Numbered from the stretch's first letter, positions 23,544-37,179 are shown. The stretch is DNA of 64,000 nt from Brachypodium distachyon (GCF_000005505.3 NC_016131.3:21101501-21165500), one strand, 5' to 3'. Numbers and translations are program-made. The notes: generated by a model from the letters alone, not told the origin.

Positions 23544-25850
23544 TACTACGTATCATCTGGAGGCTTATTGTGCATGTTTGTAGTGTAGTTCAGTGCCAGG
23601 AAATGCATAGTAACGCTAGAGTGATTTTTTTGAAGTTTGATCGGCCAACTTTGTATCGTATTACTGTATATTTTTTCTTCGTCTCAGTTGTCTTGATTTG
23701 CCTCATCTCTCACTGAAAGCTGTTTTTTTTTTTTTTGAGCTTTGCCAGTTTTCTCAGAGAGGCCAGGATCTGCAACTGGAGCGTCCGCGCGAGGACGGGA
23801 TGAAGGCCCACGGGCCCATGCTGGCCGTGCATCAGCTAGACCAGTCCAAACAGAAAGCAGAGGCCCATGATGGCGCAAGTGCATTTTTTTTCCCTTTCGC
23901 CCGCTCGCGCACGTACATGCGTGGTTCGAGCCGAGCAGGGAACGGCGGCGCGTGACGGTCGGCTACGCGCGGTGGTCGGGAATCATTTCATGACGGAGAG
24001 AAAAAAACTGGAAGATCGGACTTCGTATCCCACCTCCTCCAAGACCCCCCTCGATTAACGACGACGTCGTACGTTTGGTCGTTTGCACGTACGTATAGAC
24101 TCGTGCCCTCATATCATTTTCCCCCACAATCCCACATGCCATATGCCACGGCGCTGCTGCTGCAATCCTGCAACCCGCGTTAGCGCGATGGATCGATCAA
24201 TTGAGTTTGATGCACGGGCCGATCGAACGGGGAAACCGTACGTGCGCGCGGGGAACACGTGAAACGCCTCTCCGGGCATGCGTGTCGAATGAACAAAAAA
24301 TCTCCGGGCGCCCGGGTACCGGACAAAGCTCCTTTACCTAGGAACCGTACGTGAAGTGACAGCCACATGGCGCGCAGACGACGGACGCAGGGACCAGGTA
24401 GGCAAGGTTAAAGAGCGGGACGCGACGTGCACTCCCCCTGTGTCCTGTGGTAGAGAGCGGGTCGACGACCGGCTAAGCGCGCATGCACGTACTGACGTAC
24501 GGTGACGTTCTGCGCCAGATACAGCAGCAAGTCAGCACAGCAAGCAGAAGACGGTGTACGCAAACACGTAGCGAAGCGAGCGCTGGCTAAGCCACCCGCT
24601 ACGTGTACGTACGCGTATCGAGCGATCAGAGCTTCGTCGACTCGTCGTGCTGCACACCAAATTCACCGTCCACGTGAGGAGGGAGCAGCAGCAAGCCAGC
24701 AACCGAGACAACCGAACCAAATTGGCGTGCAGCAGCGTGCAAGGATCGCCGACCTCGCTCGCTCGCTCACTGACGACAAAGAACGTGGAAACGAAAAGCA
24801 ACGACGGAGAAGAACGCCAGCAACCAAAGGAGGATCGGAGGGAGTCCCCAGCCCACGTGCCCGCCGGACCGCACGAACGGTGAGAAACGCGCGCGGCAGC
24901 TGCCGGGCGCAGTGTACACGCCGCGCGCGCGGGGCCCCGGGCGCCCTCGGCCGCTAAACCCCGTCCTGGGCCGGCTCGCCCCATGGCCCAGGCGGGGGGG
25001 GGTGCTGGCCCACGGGGATCGGCATCAACGGTCGCGAGGCCGGGAGGAGGGGGGCTGCCCGGGCCCACCGACAGCGGGGGGGCCAACCTCGGATGCATCG
25101 GACAGAGACGGGACAGAGGGCGAGCGACACGCCGGCGAGCCAGCGTCGTTGGTTCCTTCCACAACGTGGCAAATGGTCTTGGACGACGCAGAAGAGAGTT
25201 AAATTGCCCGGCTTGGCGCCGAGTTCACCAGCAGGCAGACGCTGGCTGCTGCAAGCCTAGTTTGTGATTCCGACGGTTGTTTTCTTGTTTCACCCGACGA
25301 ACCGACGGCTCAACGGTGGTCAGACGCCCAGCTTCGACAACCGTGACGGGTGTTGGGTGGGTTTTGTACCCTTGCAGACGCGTCGTTTTCCTTTTGAAAA
25401 AAACTCCGCGCGATCGAGGGCTGAATAGTCGTGCTACTGCTACTGAATTTTTTCGAATTCACGGTGTGCGAGAGACCCAAATTGGAGTCCGATGCATGCA
25501 TGGAAATCGAGAAAAGAGCTCATGCGACCGCTATGCGTGGTGAACTGGTGATGGTCTCGGTGGCTGCGGTCAAATAATCACCCACTGCACGTATGTTTAC
25601 TTCTCTGACGAACGGCAGGAAACTCCGAATGGGTTCCGAATAAAAACAACTAAACAAGTGTGTTGCCGTTTGCCAGGCAATTTCTCCTGTCAATTCTATT
25701 CCAAACGTTTAAAACAGCGTTACCAGTGCTGCAAGTTCACACTTGTTTGCAAGTGATAGGCAGCATCGGCAACACGCAGAAGCAGTTGAGGACAATAACG
25801 TACTTGTCATCGGAAATAAATTGTATGGAAAAACCTACGTGTGAAATGAA
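23544..25850. other. Gene-free stretch with GC-rich, ACGT-rich block
   Basis: 23,721-23,736 is a T-run, perhaps a retroposon tail. From about 24,060 to 25,260 the base composition becomes strongly GC- and CpG-rich, with many ACGT cores and G-boxes (CACGTG near 24,255 and 24,856) and CGTACG palindromes. Long open frames on both strands follow from the composition and show no domain. I cannot assign a gene. Confidence 0.45.
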
Positions 25851-25853
25851 ATA

Positions 25854-25977
25854 CTCCTTCCGTTCAACAAAGGATGTCCTAACTTTAACTAAATTTGATT
25901 GCGTCTATAGACTAAGTCATGTCTAGATACATTCAAATTTTAACAAACTTAAGACATCTTTTGTTGGACAGAGGGAG
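25854..25977. mobile_element. Stowaway MITE
   Basis: CTCCTTCCGTTCAACAAAGGATGTC at the left pairs with GACATCTTTTGTTGGACAGAGGGAG at the right. TA lies on both sides. The element is 124 bp. Confidence 0.9.
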
Positions 25978-25979
25978 TA

Positions 25980-26092
25980 GAGTCTCCGTTCCATAATTCT
26001 TGTCTCAAATTTGTCCAAAATTGGATGTATGTATTCTTAAAAAGTGTCTATATACATGTAAGGTTTCGACAAGAATTATGAAACGGAGCGAG
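25980..26092. mobile_element. Second Stowaway MITE, directly adjoining
   Basis: TCTCCGTTCCATAATTCTTGTC pairs with GACAAGAATTATGAAACGGAGCGAG and is followed by TA. Its left end lies only a few bases from the previous Stowaway and is slightly degraded. Confidence 0.75.
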
Positions 26093-26130
26093 TACTTTGC
26101 AAACGCACCAAGTACTTTGCAAACGCACCA
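26091..26130. repeat. 20-bp tandem duplication
   Basis: AGTACTTTGCAAACGCACCA is repeated exactly twice, head to tail, starting at the edge of the Stowaway element. Confidence 0.9.
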
Positions 26131-26164
26131 CGTCGGAACCTGGCTAGTATATCATCTTGCTCGA

Positions 26165-26346
26165 TAGTTTTTTCTTTTTTAGGAAAACACACGACTTTAA
26201 TAACTTGGTTACAATTGGTCCTAAGATCGTCAGAAAGAAACCTGGGATCTGTATCTACCTAATCAAGACACACCACTTAAGGCTTCCAAACTAGCACACT
26301 CGTGGGCCGCACAATTAGCCACACGTCTAACAAAAGAAACTTGAAA
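26165..26346 (-). mobile_element. LINE 3' end with RNase H-like C-terminus, minus strand
   Basis: On the plus strand the block begins with a T-rich run, which is the poly(A) tail. The minus strand translates as VSFVRRVANCAAHECASLEA, then LSGVS and a stop. This fits the C-terminal end of the RNase H domain (RRxxNxxAHxxA) found in plant LINEs. Only the last few dozen codons remain. Confidence 0.65.
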
Positions 26347-26582
26347 GCTAATAAAACTTTAACTTAACTCATCTATTCACTAAGAATTGGAGCAATCACT
26401 TCTCATGTTGAGACTTTTTTCCTTAATCATTTGAACCTTAAATGTATATAACTTTTCATAATATCGACAAATAAACATGAGTGCTGTCTATATATGGTGT
26501 AAATGCAGTGATTGATTTTTTCTGGTTCCAAAAAGAAAATTAGATGACACTATTGGTCATATCATTATTTGTCCTACTTTAA

Positions 26583-26990
26583 GATTTTTTTTGAAACCGA
26601 GGCAAAAGTTGTACATATTTGATTAATTAATAAGATAGTTTTCCCCTTAATTAACATGAAACTGAGTGAAAACCGAAACAACATGGACAAAAGTCTGCTC
26701 AACAACACCAGCACAACTAGGGCAAGCCCAAACACCACTCTGCTGAGACCAGACATCATCTCACCATAATCGGAAAGCTGACACCGGACACTCCGATGCT
26801 AGATGAAGAAGCCGACCCTCCACGAGATTTGTGCCAACACGACGCCGACGACCAACACCAAGGGCAACCTTGTTGCCCACGCGACCGAGGATGACACACT
26901 CAACATTGACAAATGTTCGGGGCCGATGCCCTGACATCCAGCTGCTCTGTCATAGCCAGCAGACCACCCTTTTGGGACCGCTACCGTAAG
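26583..26990 (-). mobile_element. Retroposon 3' fragment, minus strand
   Basis: A T-run at 26586-26593 is followed by GAAACCGAGGCAAAAGTTGTAC and GC-rich sequence. Read on the minus strand this is a non-LTR tail ending in poly(A). No conserved protein motif was identified. Confidence 0.45.
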
Positions 26991-27350
26991 TTAATTGTCA
27001 ATGAGGTACGATGGTTGCATGTTATTTTGAGAAAAAGACTAGTCGGTGCCATTTGATTGAAAGAGACATATTTTATATGGAGTACATGGTTTGGAACGGG
27101 GAGGAAAGAAAACCAATATAATTTACGCGTGATTTAAGAGCAAAGTGTAAAATCTTTATTACTAAAATGGAAACTAGAAGCATCTCTAGAGAATATACAA
27201 AAGATTCGAAGAACACGGAACATGAAAACATGAATTTAGAAAAAAAAAACATAAATTTTCTTTAAACTGAAAAAAAAAGAGAGAAACCACCGGTGAAAAG
27301 ATCCCCAGAAGACCAGACCAAACCGCCTCCCTTCTCCTTCGCACGCTCCC

Positions 27351-27358
27351 TATAAATA
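27351..27358 (+). promoter_or_regulatory. TATA box of the PPT gene
   Basis: TATAAATA lies 141 bp upstream of the ATG at 27492, after a CT-rich stretch. This spacing leaves a 5' leader of roughly 110 bases. Confidence 0.7.
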
Positions 27359-27491
27359 CCTTCCACCCCAATCTCCCCTCCGCCATCAGATTTCATCACA
27401 CCACCACACAGATACAGAGCCACCGCAGGCGCATACCACGACACCCGGACAAGACCCGAGAAATCAGACATCAACCCTTCCCGCCGCCAAA

Positions 27492-29491
27492 ATGCTGGCC
27501 GCCGCCGCCTCCGTCAAGCTCTCCCCGGCGTCCGCCGCCGCCGCCGCCACCAAGCTGACATTCAAGCCCATCCACCTTCCTCCCCTCCACAAATCCAGCC
27601 CCCGGCCCCTCTCCCTGTCCGCGCGTCCCCTCTACCGCCAGGAGCCGTTCCTGGCTGCTCCCCCCCGGACCGCGTCCCCTGCCGCCACCGCGGACGGCGC
27701 GCGGCCCGTGGAGACTGCGGCGCCGGAGGCCGCGAGGCGCGCCAAGATCGGGGTCTACTTCGCCACGTGGTGGGCGCTGAACGTGATCTTCAACATCTAC
27801 AACAAGAAGGTGCTCAACGCGTTCCCCTACCCGTGGCTCACCTCGACGCTCTCCCTGGCCGCCGGCTCCGCCATCATGCTCGCGTCCTGGGCCACCAGGA
27901 TCGCCGAGGCGCCCCAGACGGACCTCGATTTCTGGAAGGCCCTCTCGCCGGTGAGCAATTAATCCTCCTGCAGACGCATTTGCCATATGGTTTCTTGACA
28001 CACTCTGTAGTCTGTTCTTACGAGTCTCCTCTCCCCCTGCGTTGTTCTTGGTGTGCTGATGCTGAGTGAATTGGGATTTTGCCGAGCAGGTGGCGATTGC
28101 GCACACGATCGGGCACGTCGCGGCGACGGTGAGCATGGCGAAGGTGGCCGTGTCGTTCACGCACATCATCAAGAGCGGGGAGCCGGCGTTCAGCGTGCTC
28201 GTCTCGAGGTTCTTCCTCGGCGAGCACTTCCCGCAGTCGGTGTACTTCTCCCTCCTCCCAATCATCGGTGGATGCGCTCTCGCCGCCGTCACCGAGCTCA
28301 ATTTCAACATGACTGGTGAGCAATCTGCAGATTCCCATTTTTCTGAACCTTAAAACTCCTCCAGAACAGGGCCATATGAATGAGAAATATCATAACTGAA
28401 GAACATGAACTGTCCTCTAATCCCTGAGGTCCATAATTTAGCACTTTTCGTACCAAAACACTTTATCTTTGATGTTAGAGGTGGAAAATCTTTTTCATAT
28501 CTCTGTATGTGATTTTTGTGTCGATCGATGTGACAGATTTGACACATGATAGCCACAATTGGGAAGTTTGTCGAGCAGTCTGATGGACCTGTTTTGGCCA
28601 AAATGCTGACCGATGCCACCTTGTTTTAATTCCTTTTAGGATTCATGGGGGCGATGATCTCCAACCTGGCGTTCGTGTTCCGGAACATATTCTCCAAGAA
28701 GGGGATGAAAGGCAAGTCGGTGAGCGGGATGAACTACTACGCCTGCCTCTCCATGCTCTCCCTGGTGATCCTCCTCCCTTTCGCCTTCGCCATGGAGGGC
28801 CCCAAGGTGTGGGCTGCAGGATGGCAGAACGCAGTCGCCGAGATCGGTCCCAATTTCGTCTGGTAAGCTCGATCACGTGCATATCCCCCCTCCTTGTACT
28901 ACTACTTGCCAGTTCACCACCAAAGCTTCACAGTTAACCATCAAGTCAGTTACGATTCGAAATGCTTAATGAGAACTTGGAAACAAACAGTAGCATGCAT
29001 GCAGCACTTATACTTCAGCAATGCCACAAGTTCATTAAAGAAAAAGACCATGAAAAGCTAGTCTGATTTGGCTAATTTTCGGTGATAATTCAGTTGGTTC
29101 ATATGGGTAATTAAACTAACTCCTCTTTGGCTTGTAGGTGGGTGGCGGCACAGAGCGTGTTCTACCACCTGTACAACCAGGTTTCATACATGTCGCTGGA
29201 CGAGATCTCGCCGCTGACGTTCAGCGTCGGCAACACCATGAAGCGCATCTCCGTCATCGTCGCCTCCATCATCATCTTCCACACGCCGGTGCAGCCCATC
29301 AACGCGCTCGGGGCGGCCATCGCCATCCTCGGAACCTTCATCTACTCCCAGGTACGGCCGGTGATCCATCCCACACGTCTCCTTTTACCTCACCAGTCAC
29401 CACCCACACGAGGAGTACGGAACCAATTCAGAATTCACTACTGAAACTTGACAAAAAAACAATATCACTCGTGTTGCAGGCAAAGCAGTAA
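27492..29491 (+). CDS. PPT: Phosphoenolpyruvate/phosphate translocator, plastid
   Basis: Five exons, 27492-27950, 28090-28315, 28640-28862, 29138-29351 and 29480-29491, encode 377 residues. The first 80 or so are Ala/Ser/Pro-rich, a plastid transit peptide. The mature part starts at KIGVYFATWWALNVIFNIYN (from about residue 85) and has the triose-phosphate-translocator fold of multiple membrane segments. Diagnostic stretches are VAIAHTIGHVAATVSMAKVA, SFTHIIKSGEPAFSVLVSRF, NYYACLSMLSLVI and GNTMKRISVIVASIIIFHTP. The end IYSQAKQ is that of PPT proteins. The family exchanges phosphoenolpyruvate for phosphate across the inner plastid envelope, feeding the shikimate pathway and other plastid synthesis. 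All splice sites are GT/AG with compatible phases. The last exon codes only for AKQ and the stop. Which PPT paralogue this is cannot be told. Confidence 0.95.
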
Positions 29492-29729
29492 TGGACATGG
29501 ACCAGATGATATCATCCCCTTCGCCGCGAGTCGGCTCGGCGCTCGAACATTAGAATGTTGTTACGAGCATATCTAAATTAAGGACCCCCTTGTAATATAT
29601 ATTAGGAATCCTTTTTTTCTTCTTTTTGTGCGGTTTTCTGCATTTTCTAGGTTTAGCTGCCAATGTCTCAGGAATTATTCGTTCGTTCTGCTGCTGATGT
29701 AGAGAGGTAAGTGAATGGAATCTATCTAA

Positions 29730-29735
29730 AATAAA
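29730..29735 (+). terminator. Candidate polyadenylation signal of the PPT gene
   Basis: AATAAA lies about 240 bp after the stop codon. This is the distance expected of a plant 3' untranslated region. It is inferred by position alone. Confidence 0.4.
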
Positions 29736-29739
29736 GTTG

Positions 29740-30720
29740 CCAGAACTTTTTGCCTTGACCCCCTTGTTGCACGGACGGTTGCTTACCCCCAATTCATCCT
29801 ACGTGGTCCAAAACAATGCGTGGTTGAGGATGCACTGGCGATCTGCACGCAGATTGTTTTCTTGCTGGCGATGGATACTGGGCATGGCCCTGAACCGAAC
29901 AACCCCGTCGTCCCATATATTGGCGTCCTGCAATTTGCAAGGCGAAATCTCCGCGATGGGCGCGACCTTGGAGCGTAGCTCGTCCGCTAGCTGCAGCTGC
30001 GTGTGTACCGGCCCCCTGCTGCCTCGTTACTCCTTTTGGGAGTTTCTGCTCGGTCCCCGAATTGTTTTGCTGAATGCAACTGGCATTTGGGGGCGGCGGC
30101 ATATACCCACCAAACATGGCATCTGTAATCTGTTCTTCGTTCGGGTACACGGTACACCTCTCCAGGGCTCAAAGGGGCGTTGAGTTTAGCCTCGGATTCA
30201 GACGTTTCTTTCGGTGCTTTTTGAGAGGATCTCCGAGACTGAGATGGCGCTCGATCGTTTGATGTCGGCTACATGCCACGGTTCAAAGTTCAAACACGCG
30301 AAGGGTTCACTTCCTGAAATCCGCTTTGGCTTCTCCCTTGAATGTTTGTCATACTGATGTCACTACGTTACGAAATTAGTAGCTTGCCAGGATATCAGGT
30401 GCATCTCCTACTTACCTCGTTGCAACCAGGAACGGAGGTAGGAATTTAACACGAGGAGGGCGAGTTGGGATTAGGGGGACGAAATTAGAGTCTTCACCTA
30501 TTTTAAAGTGATTTTTAATTAGCTGATCAGTAACTATTAACTAAATGAAATTTCTTAGGAGGCGCCCCCCTTGGATCTGTCCCTGGTTGCAACGCTCCCA
30601 CCTCACATTTTAGATATGGGAATGGTCTCCGAAACACTGCTTTAACCACTAATTCGCATCACAATGCATGGCTATTTAGCCATGATCTGCCTCAATGTTT
30701 TTTAAATTTCAGTCACATAT
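29740..30720. other. Gene-free stretch downstream of PPT
   Basis: Open frames on both strands show no domain. 30,430-30,600 looks like decayed repeat sequence, but no ends are visible. Confidence 0.4.
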
Positions 30721-30724
30721 CTAA

Positions 30725-31750
30725 GGCTATGTTTGGCAGTAGAGTATTTTAAAAACCAAGATATTGACAAACTAGAGTATTTTATCCTATGGCTACAAGA
30801 TACCGTAGTTTTGAGAAATCACGGTGTTCTGAAGTATCGAAAATACCATGACCCGTTTGGTGGTGCTGTTAAAATCTCCTCCCCTCCACCTACTCATCTT
30901 CCTGCAGCACATATCGTTGCATTTCTATCTCTCAAGAAACAACGGCGCCCCAGCAACACCCTCCCACACGGCCGCTCTCGTGTCCGTCCAAGACGGTAGG
31001 CCGCGCCGCCGAAGGCACCTCGCCTGGCCCCTGCTGCCTCTGACCTGCCCCTCGGCACGGCTCCGCATCCGCCGCCTCCGTCGGGCCCCGTGCGGCGCCG
31101 GCGCAGATCCGCGTCCACCTTCTCCAACGCCCCGTGCCGCATCGTGGATCCCCATCCGCCGCCTCCGCCGGGCTCCGAGCGAGCCGCTCCTTGGCGCCAC
31201 TCAACGTCCACCGCCTCCCAGCCACGTCTACCGCCTCCGACGGGCCCCGTGGGGCGCCCGCTCCTCAGCTCTGATCTGTGTCTGCCGCCTGCCACCCGCA
31301 GTGGGGGCGCGCGACGATCGGTAGCAGCTAGCGGGGGCAGGGACCTGCAATAGGAGTGGCGCGGCGACCTCCAAGGCGATGGCGCTTTGATCTGCAGCGG
31401 CGGCGGCGTGGTGACCTGACATGCAACTGCAGGGCGACATATCCTATCGCCGATGCACGACGTCCTGCTGTGGTGGCAGCCCAACTGGCGACGACCATTC
31501 GGCTATCGGCGGCACAGATGTGCGCAGCCTCGGTGTGGTAGCGGCCGCATGAGCGATACCGAGTTTTTCGTTCGTGTTCTGTAAAAAATAAAGAGGTCCC
31601 GACCTCTTTTTTTTATACAAAGGAAATACCTCAGTTTTGGGTGGTTTTTTTGGGTAGCCAAACACCTCTATGGTATATAAAACTAGAATATATCCAAAAA
31701 CTGTAGTATTCTCAGAACACAGAGAAAAAACTGAGTTACCAAACAGAGCC
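30725..31750. mobile_element. Harbinger/Tourist-type non-autonomous element, 1 kb
   Basis: The element starts GGCTATGTTTGGCA and ends TTACCAAACAGAGCC, with TAA on both sides (30722-30724 and 31751-31753). Subterminal AT-rich arms pair loosely: ACCGTAGTTTTGAGAA against CTGTAGTATTCTCAG. The core at 30,960-31,560 is very GC-rich and contains three diverged copies of CCGCCTCCGxCGGGCxCCG (near 31,070, 31,157 and 31,230). No transposase is present. The core may be a captured host sequence. Confidence 0.8.
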
Positions 31751-31785
31751 TAAGCCTTCCATCTTTATCCACTTATAAACTACTA

Positions 31786-32033
31786 CCTCTGTTCTTAGAT
31801 ATAATTAGAATGTTCTGACTTTGTCCCAAGTTAAGCTTCTTAAAGTTTGACTATGTTTATAAAAACATACTGATATTACAATATCAAATAAGTATACTAT
31901 TAAGATAAATATCATGATGGATTTAATAAAACTCTTTTATAGATGTTGATAGATTTTTCTATAAATTTATTCAAAACTTACGGAGAATGACTAGTTTGAA
32001 GCTAGAATTATACTTTAGAATGGAAGGAGCGAG
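31786..32033. mobile_element. Degenerate Stowaway/mariner-type MITE
   Basis: CCTCTGTTCTTAGATATAATT at the left pairs with AATTATACTTTAGAATGGAAGG at the right. TA precedes the element and TG follows it. It is 248 bp and lies 35 bp after the Harbinger element. Confidence 0.55.
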
Positions 32034-32039
32034 TGCTAA

Positions 32040-33768
32040 ATAAAAATTAAACTAATATTCCATGAAAACTGGTCATTTTAAAAGATTTTATTTTTAAGTT
32101 AACGGGATTTAAAAAATATTAGGAAACTAAAAATTAGCAACGTCCTATATATAACTCAATAAAATTTAAATATTATGAAAACAAAAATATTTTACAACCA
32201 CTAAACATATTGGAATTAAGAACTTTGGCAAGACTTGTATGGCTTTGTCTAACGGGGTTTTGTAGAATAGATGGACTAGCCGCGCCACCAACTCATCTCC
32301 TCCTTCGTCTTCCTCTCTTTCGTTGCCGCACGACAAAGCTTTGAGCGATTGTCGGTGGTGACAGGGTCTTTTGCAGGTTGTTAGGGGACGAAATTTAGAT
32401 CGTGACCGAGGGAATGATGCGGCCGTCATGGCTTGGCTTGTGGCGTTCTTGGTGGGCTTCGTGCGAAACCGTCTCCTGAAAGAGTGGCAGCAGAAGTAGA
32501 TCGCCGCTTGTGTAGATCCTGGCAGTGGCTACGACTCGGTGTTTTGGGTAGCATATTGGCGCACGTGCGGCCGTGCTAGGCGAGAGCGTCCAATCCAACC
32601 AACGGCAATGCTACTCCCTCTTTTCTGCCGGGAGCAGAGCATTTCTCCAATGAAGACAGTTGGCTTCGGTGGCTCTCACCATCATGCGAGGTAATGAAGG
32701 TGGGAGGTGGCGATGCTCTGATCAATGTGGCTTAGGTGTCTCACCCACGGCATTGTGATGGTACTGCCACAAGTAACTCTAGATCAAAGGATTCTAGTCC
32801 TTTGCAGGACGTGGAGAACGTTTGATCTGGTCCAATTCTGGCTGAGTGAATGCACGCCGCACGCTCGGGAGGAGTTCGGCTAGCTCTGGAATACACCACG
32901 GCGGCGACCGGCGAACCAGCATTGCAATTTCGGACCGGCGCAACAGACCGGTGTAGAGGTGTTGTCCAACCCAGACCGAACTGTTTTTCAGTAGGTAAAA
33001 ATGTGCAACGGCAAGAAGCGACCTCGCTGCAGGTTGGAAGGGTGCGCGCCGGCGGCGGCTTGATGCTTCTGCCCCTTGGGTCGAAGAGCACGTTGAGGAA
33101 TCTCAGCGCTAAATTGAGCTGCCGGTTTCTGCACTGCTGCCCCTTGGGTCGAAGATCGTGCGGCAGCCGGCAGAGGCAAGGAAAAGGGCGCGGTCCTCCT
33201 CGTGTTGTCGTGCGCTACTTGGAAGCTGAGATCGGCGCTCTACATCGCTCACGGCAAGGACGATAAGCTGGGACTGCTTATCTTCCTGCGTTTAAGTTTA
33301 TAAACTCTGGCCGGGCTAATTCCAAACCGAAAACTGCTTTAAACAGGTTATGGACAGGCCTAGCGGTCTCACTGGACGACTGCATCAATCCTGGTTCACT
33401 ACACATGCATCTACTTCCCTATGAGCAGACAGACCGAAATTAGTTTTCTTCCATTCTCATGTTAAAATGAAAAATTCAGCTACACCATCAGTCTGGTGCA
33501 GATGACATGAAGAGGCATCAAACTAACTAATCGGACTGGACATCAGATCTACATCACACAGGAAGAGATTTAAACAAGTCGTTATATGATTCAAAGGAGG
33601 ATTCAAGCTACAGAACATCATTTAGCCAAAAGTAGACCCCTTACTCAAATGCCAGACACTAGAGTTTGGATGCACGACAAATCTGTTTTAATTTTACGCC
33701 TAACATCAAAACCTGAAGACAAGTAGTAACATTGATGACCACCGCAACTCCACATAGGAGTAAGCAAT
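32040..33768. other. Gene-free stretch, some retroposon-like sequence
   Basis: 32,280-33,260 is GC-richer than its surroundings and resembles the body of a non-autonomous retroposon. CTGCCCCTTGGGTCGAAGA occurs twice (near 33,069 and 33,138). No coding region is supported. The last few hundred bases up to 33,768 should include the 3' untranslated region of eL42. Confidence 0.35.
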
Positions 33769-35287
<1,519 letters not shown>

Positions 35288-35429
35288 TTTTGTCGGTCGG
35301 GGGGATATGGCTCCGGTGCTCTTCCCTATCTGATGCGAGGAGTTGCGGCGAGTGGCGGCGGCGAGGGAAAGGGGTATGGTTTTATGGTCGTGTGCTTCCG
35401 AGCTAGGGTTTTCGGGTCGCGAGATCGTG

Positions 35430-36420
35430 CCTTATTCGTGGGCCTGTAGGCCGTGCGGTGAAAAATTGAGCCCAGTGACGCTCACTTCTGCCAAACGTAC
35501 GCCGTCGGCACTGTAGGCCATCTTGCTCGTAAAAACAGTGCGGGCCGTGTTTGTTAGCACCTGACGGGCCGAATAAGCTGGGTTTCTGTTGATCCCGCTA
35601 AAATAGTTTTTTTTAAATAAACAATATCTCCAATTTTCGTCTTCCAAAAATATATTTTTAATCTTATATATGAAAAATATTTCAAATTTCGCTTAAATAT
35701 AAAAATGCCAACTCTATCGTATTTGAAAAAAGAATGTGCGATACAAAGACACAATGATCTTTAATTGTTAAACAACCGGAAGTTTGGTGCAATTCAGATC
35801 AATGAGTCGAAGGTTGCACTGATTGTGAAAGGATGCGATCGAACGAGTGGTGAATGCAGTAAGTTTAAGCTGAAAGCTAAAGTTTATCATTTGGTTTGAA
35901 TAGACAGCATTTAAGTCAAGGTTTGGGGTCTCTTGCCTTAGAAAATCCATCTAGGGTTTCACCCCTGCCGATTGATCGTCGGTCTTGTTCTACTCCACCG
36001 GATGTGTGTGTTGTAAGAAGACGTCCATCTGCCAGTGGAAGTTGTAGATTTTCTCCTCTAGAGTTTTCTTAGGTCTTCGTTTGTCAAGGATCGGCGGCAG
36101 CGAAACGGGTGCCGTCGTCGTCGACAAGGAATAAGTTATCCCGTCTCGGCCTCGTTTTGGTGGTGTTTCGTACCATCACCGAGACGTGTGGAATATGGTG
36201 TGGTCTTCACAGAGGCGGCGCTTCATTGTCGAGATGGTCTTCCAAACTCTTGTGACGAACTTTTATAATAGATCTATTTTTTCGGATTTTTTAATAAAGT
36301 CTATCATGTTTTGGATCTTCAACATGAAAGTTATGGATTCGAGTTGAAAGTTCAGCTTTTCACGTTGAAAGTTTCACTGCTCCGTCTAGTTAGTTCTGTA
36401 GATAGATATTAGATGCACAT
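35430..36420. other. Gene-free stretch; probable retroposon debris
   Basis: 35,940-36,260 (CTAGGGTTTCACCCC, GTCGTCGTCGACAAGG) has the look of a retroposon body but no clean tail. 36,325-36,380 has repeated GTTGAAAGTT-type units. No gene is seen. Confidence 0.35.
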
Positions 36421-36439
36421 GACGCGCTTATGTCAACTT

Positions 36440-37162
36440 TATTTTGCGAGAAGGCCAATGACATATATTAAAATCAACCGACACTTAGAGAACCCTCTTT
36501 AAAGTAAAAGAAAATTACACGCATGTTATTGTACGTAAACGTCGTTGTCTTCCTCTTGCACTCGCCATTGGCGAGCCGTGAGCGAAGTTCCATGCTGCCT
36601 CTGGACCTCCAAACCACGTTGGAGCCAGAAAACCGTTGTTGACATAGCAGCCGGTCGGAGGCAGAAGACGTCGGCGACAGTGATCTGAGAAACAAACCAT
36701 CGTCCCAGAGAAGAAGAAGACGAAGAAGGTTGGATGACCATCCCCGATCCGGACAAACGGATCCGAGAAGACCTGGCCGCACTAACTCCACGATGAGGTC
36801 GAAACTGGCCGAGTCTCATCGATCGGAAAAGAAACCAATAAATTGATACGCGTAGACGACCTGCAAAGCACAAACACAGAACAGGACCACCACTCTAGAA
36901 GAGTAGTGACCAACCGTCCCGTACTTCTCAACGCCACCGGCAGGATCGCTGTCGACGAGTTGGATGAGGAGTCGGGAAAATCTTATTATTGACCCGCACA
37001 GTGCCGCCATCACCACTATAACTCGACTGCCGGTTGACCAAATCCTAATTTTTGAAGACCTACTGTATAGCAACAGACATAGAAGAAGCAGGGACGTCCT
37101 TGCCGGCCGGCCGGGAGGAGAGACGAACCAGAGGCCGCTAGGTGGCGGCGGCTAGGGCAAGG
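36440..37162 (-). mobile_element. Non-autonomous retroposon with target duplication, minus strand
   Basis: GCGCTTATGTCAACTT at 36424-36439 and GCGCTTATGTTAACTT at 37163-37178 flank the element, a 16-bp duplication with one mismatch. On the minus strand it starts with CCCTAGCCGCCGCCACC and ends GGCCTTCTCGCAAAATA, a degraded poly(A) end. It is about 723 bp. No reverse transcriptase is present, and the core matches the plus-strand copy near 18.6 kb. It therefore moved by retroposition, using enzymes from another element. Confidence 0.75.
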
Positions 37163-37179
37163 GCGCTTATGTTAACTTG

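Noticed and set aside
24532..25164. 210-residue open frame on the minus strand
   Set aside because: It lies in very GC-rich DNA where all frames are open, and it has no recognisable domain or start context.
30848..31484. Overlapping proline- and arginine-rich open frames on both strands
   Set aside because: They fall inside the Harbinger-type element and reflect its repeated GC-rich core.
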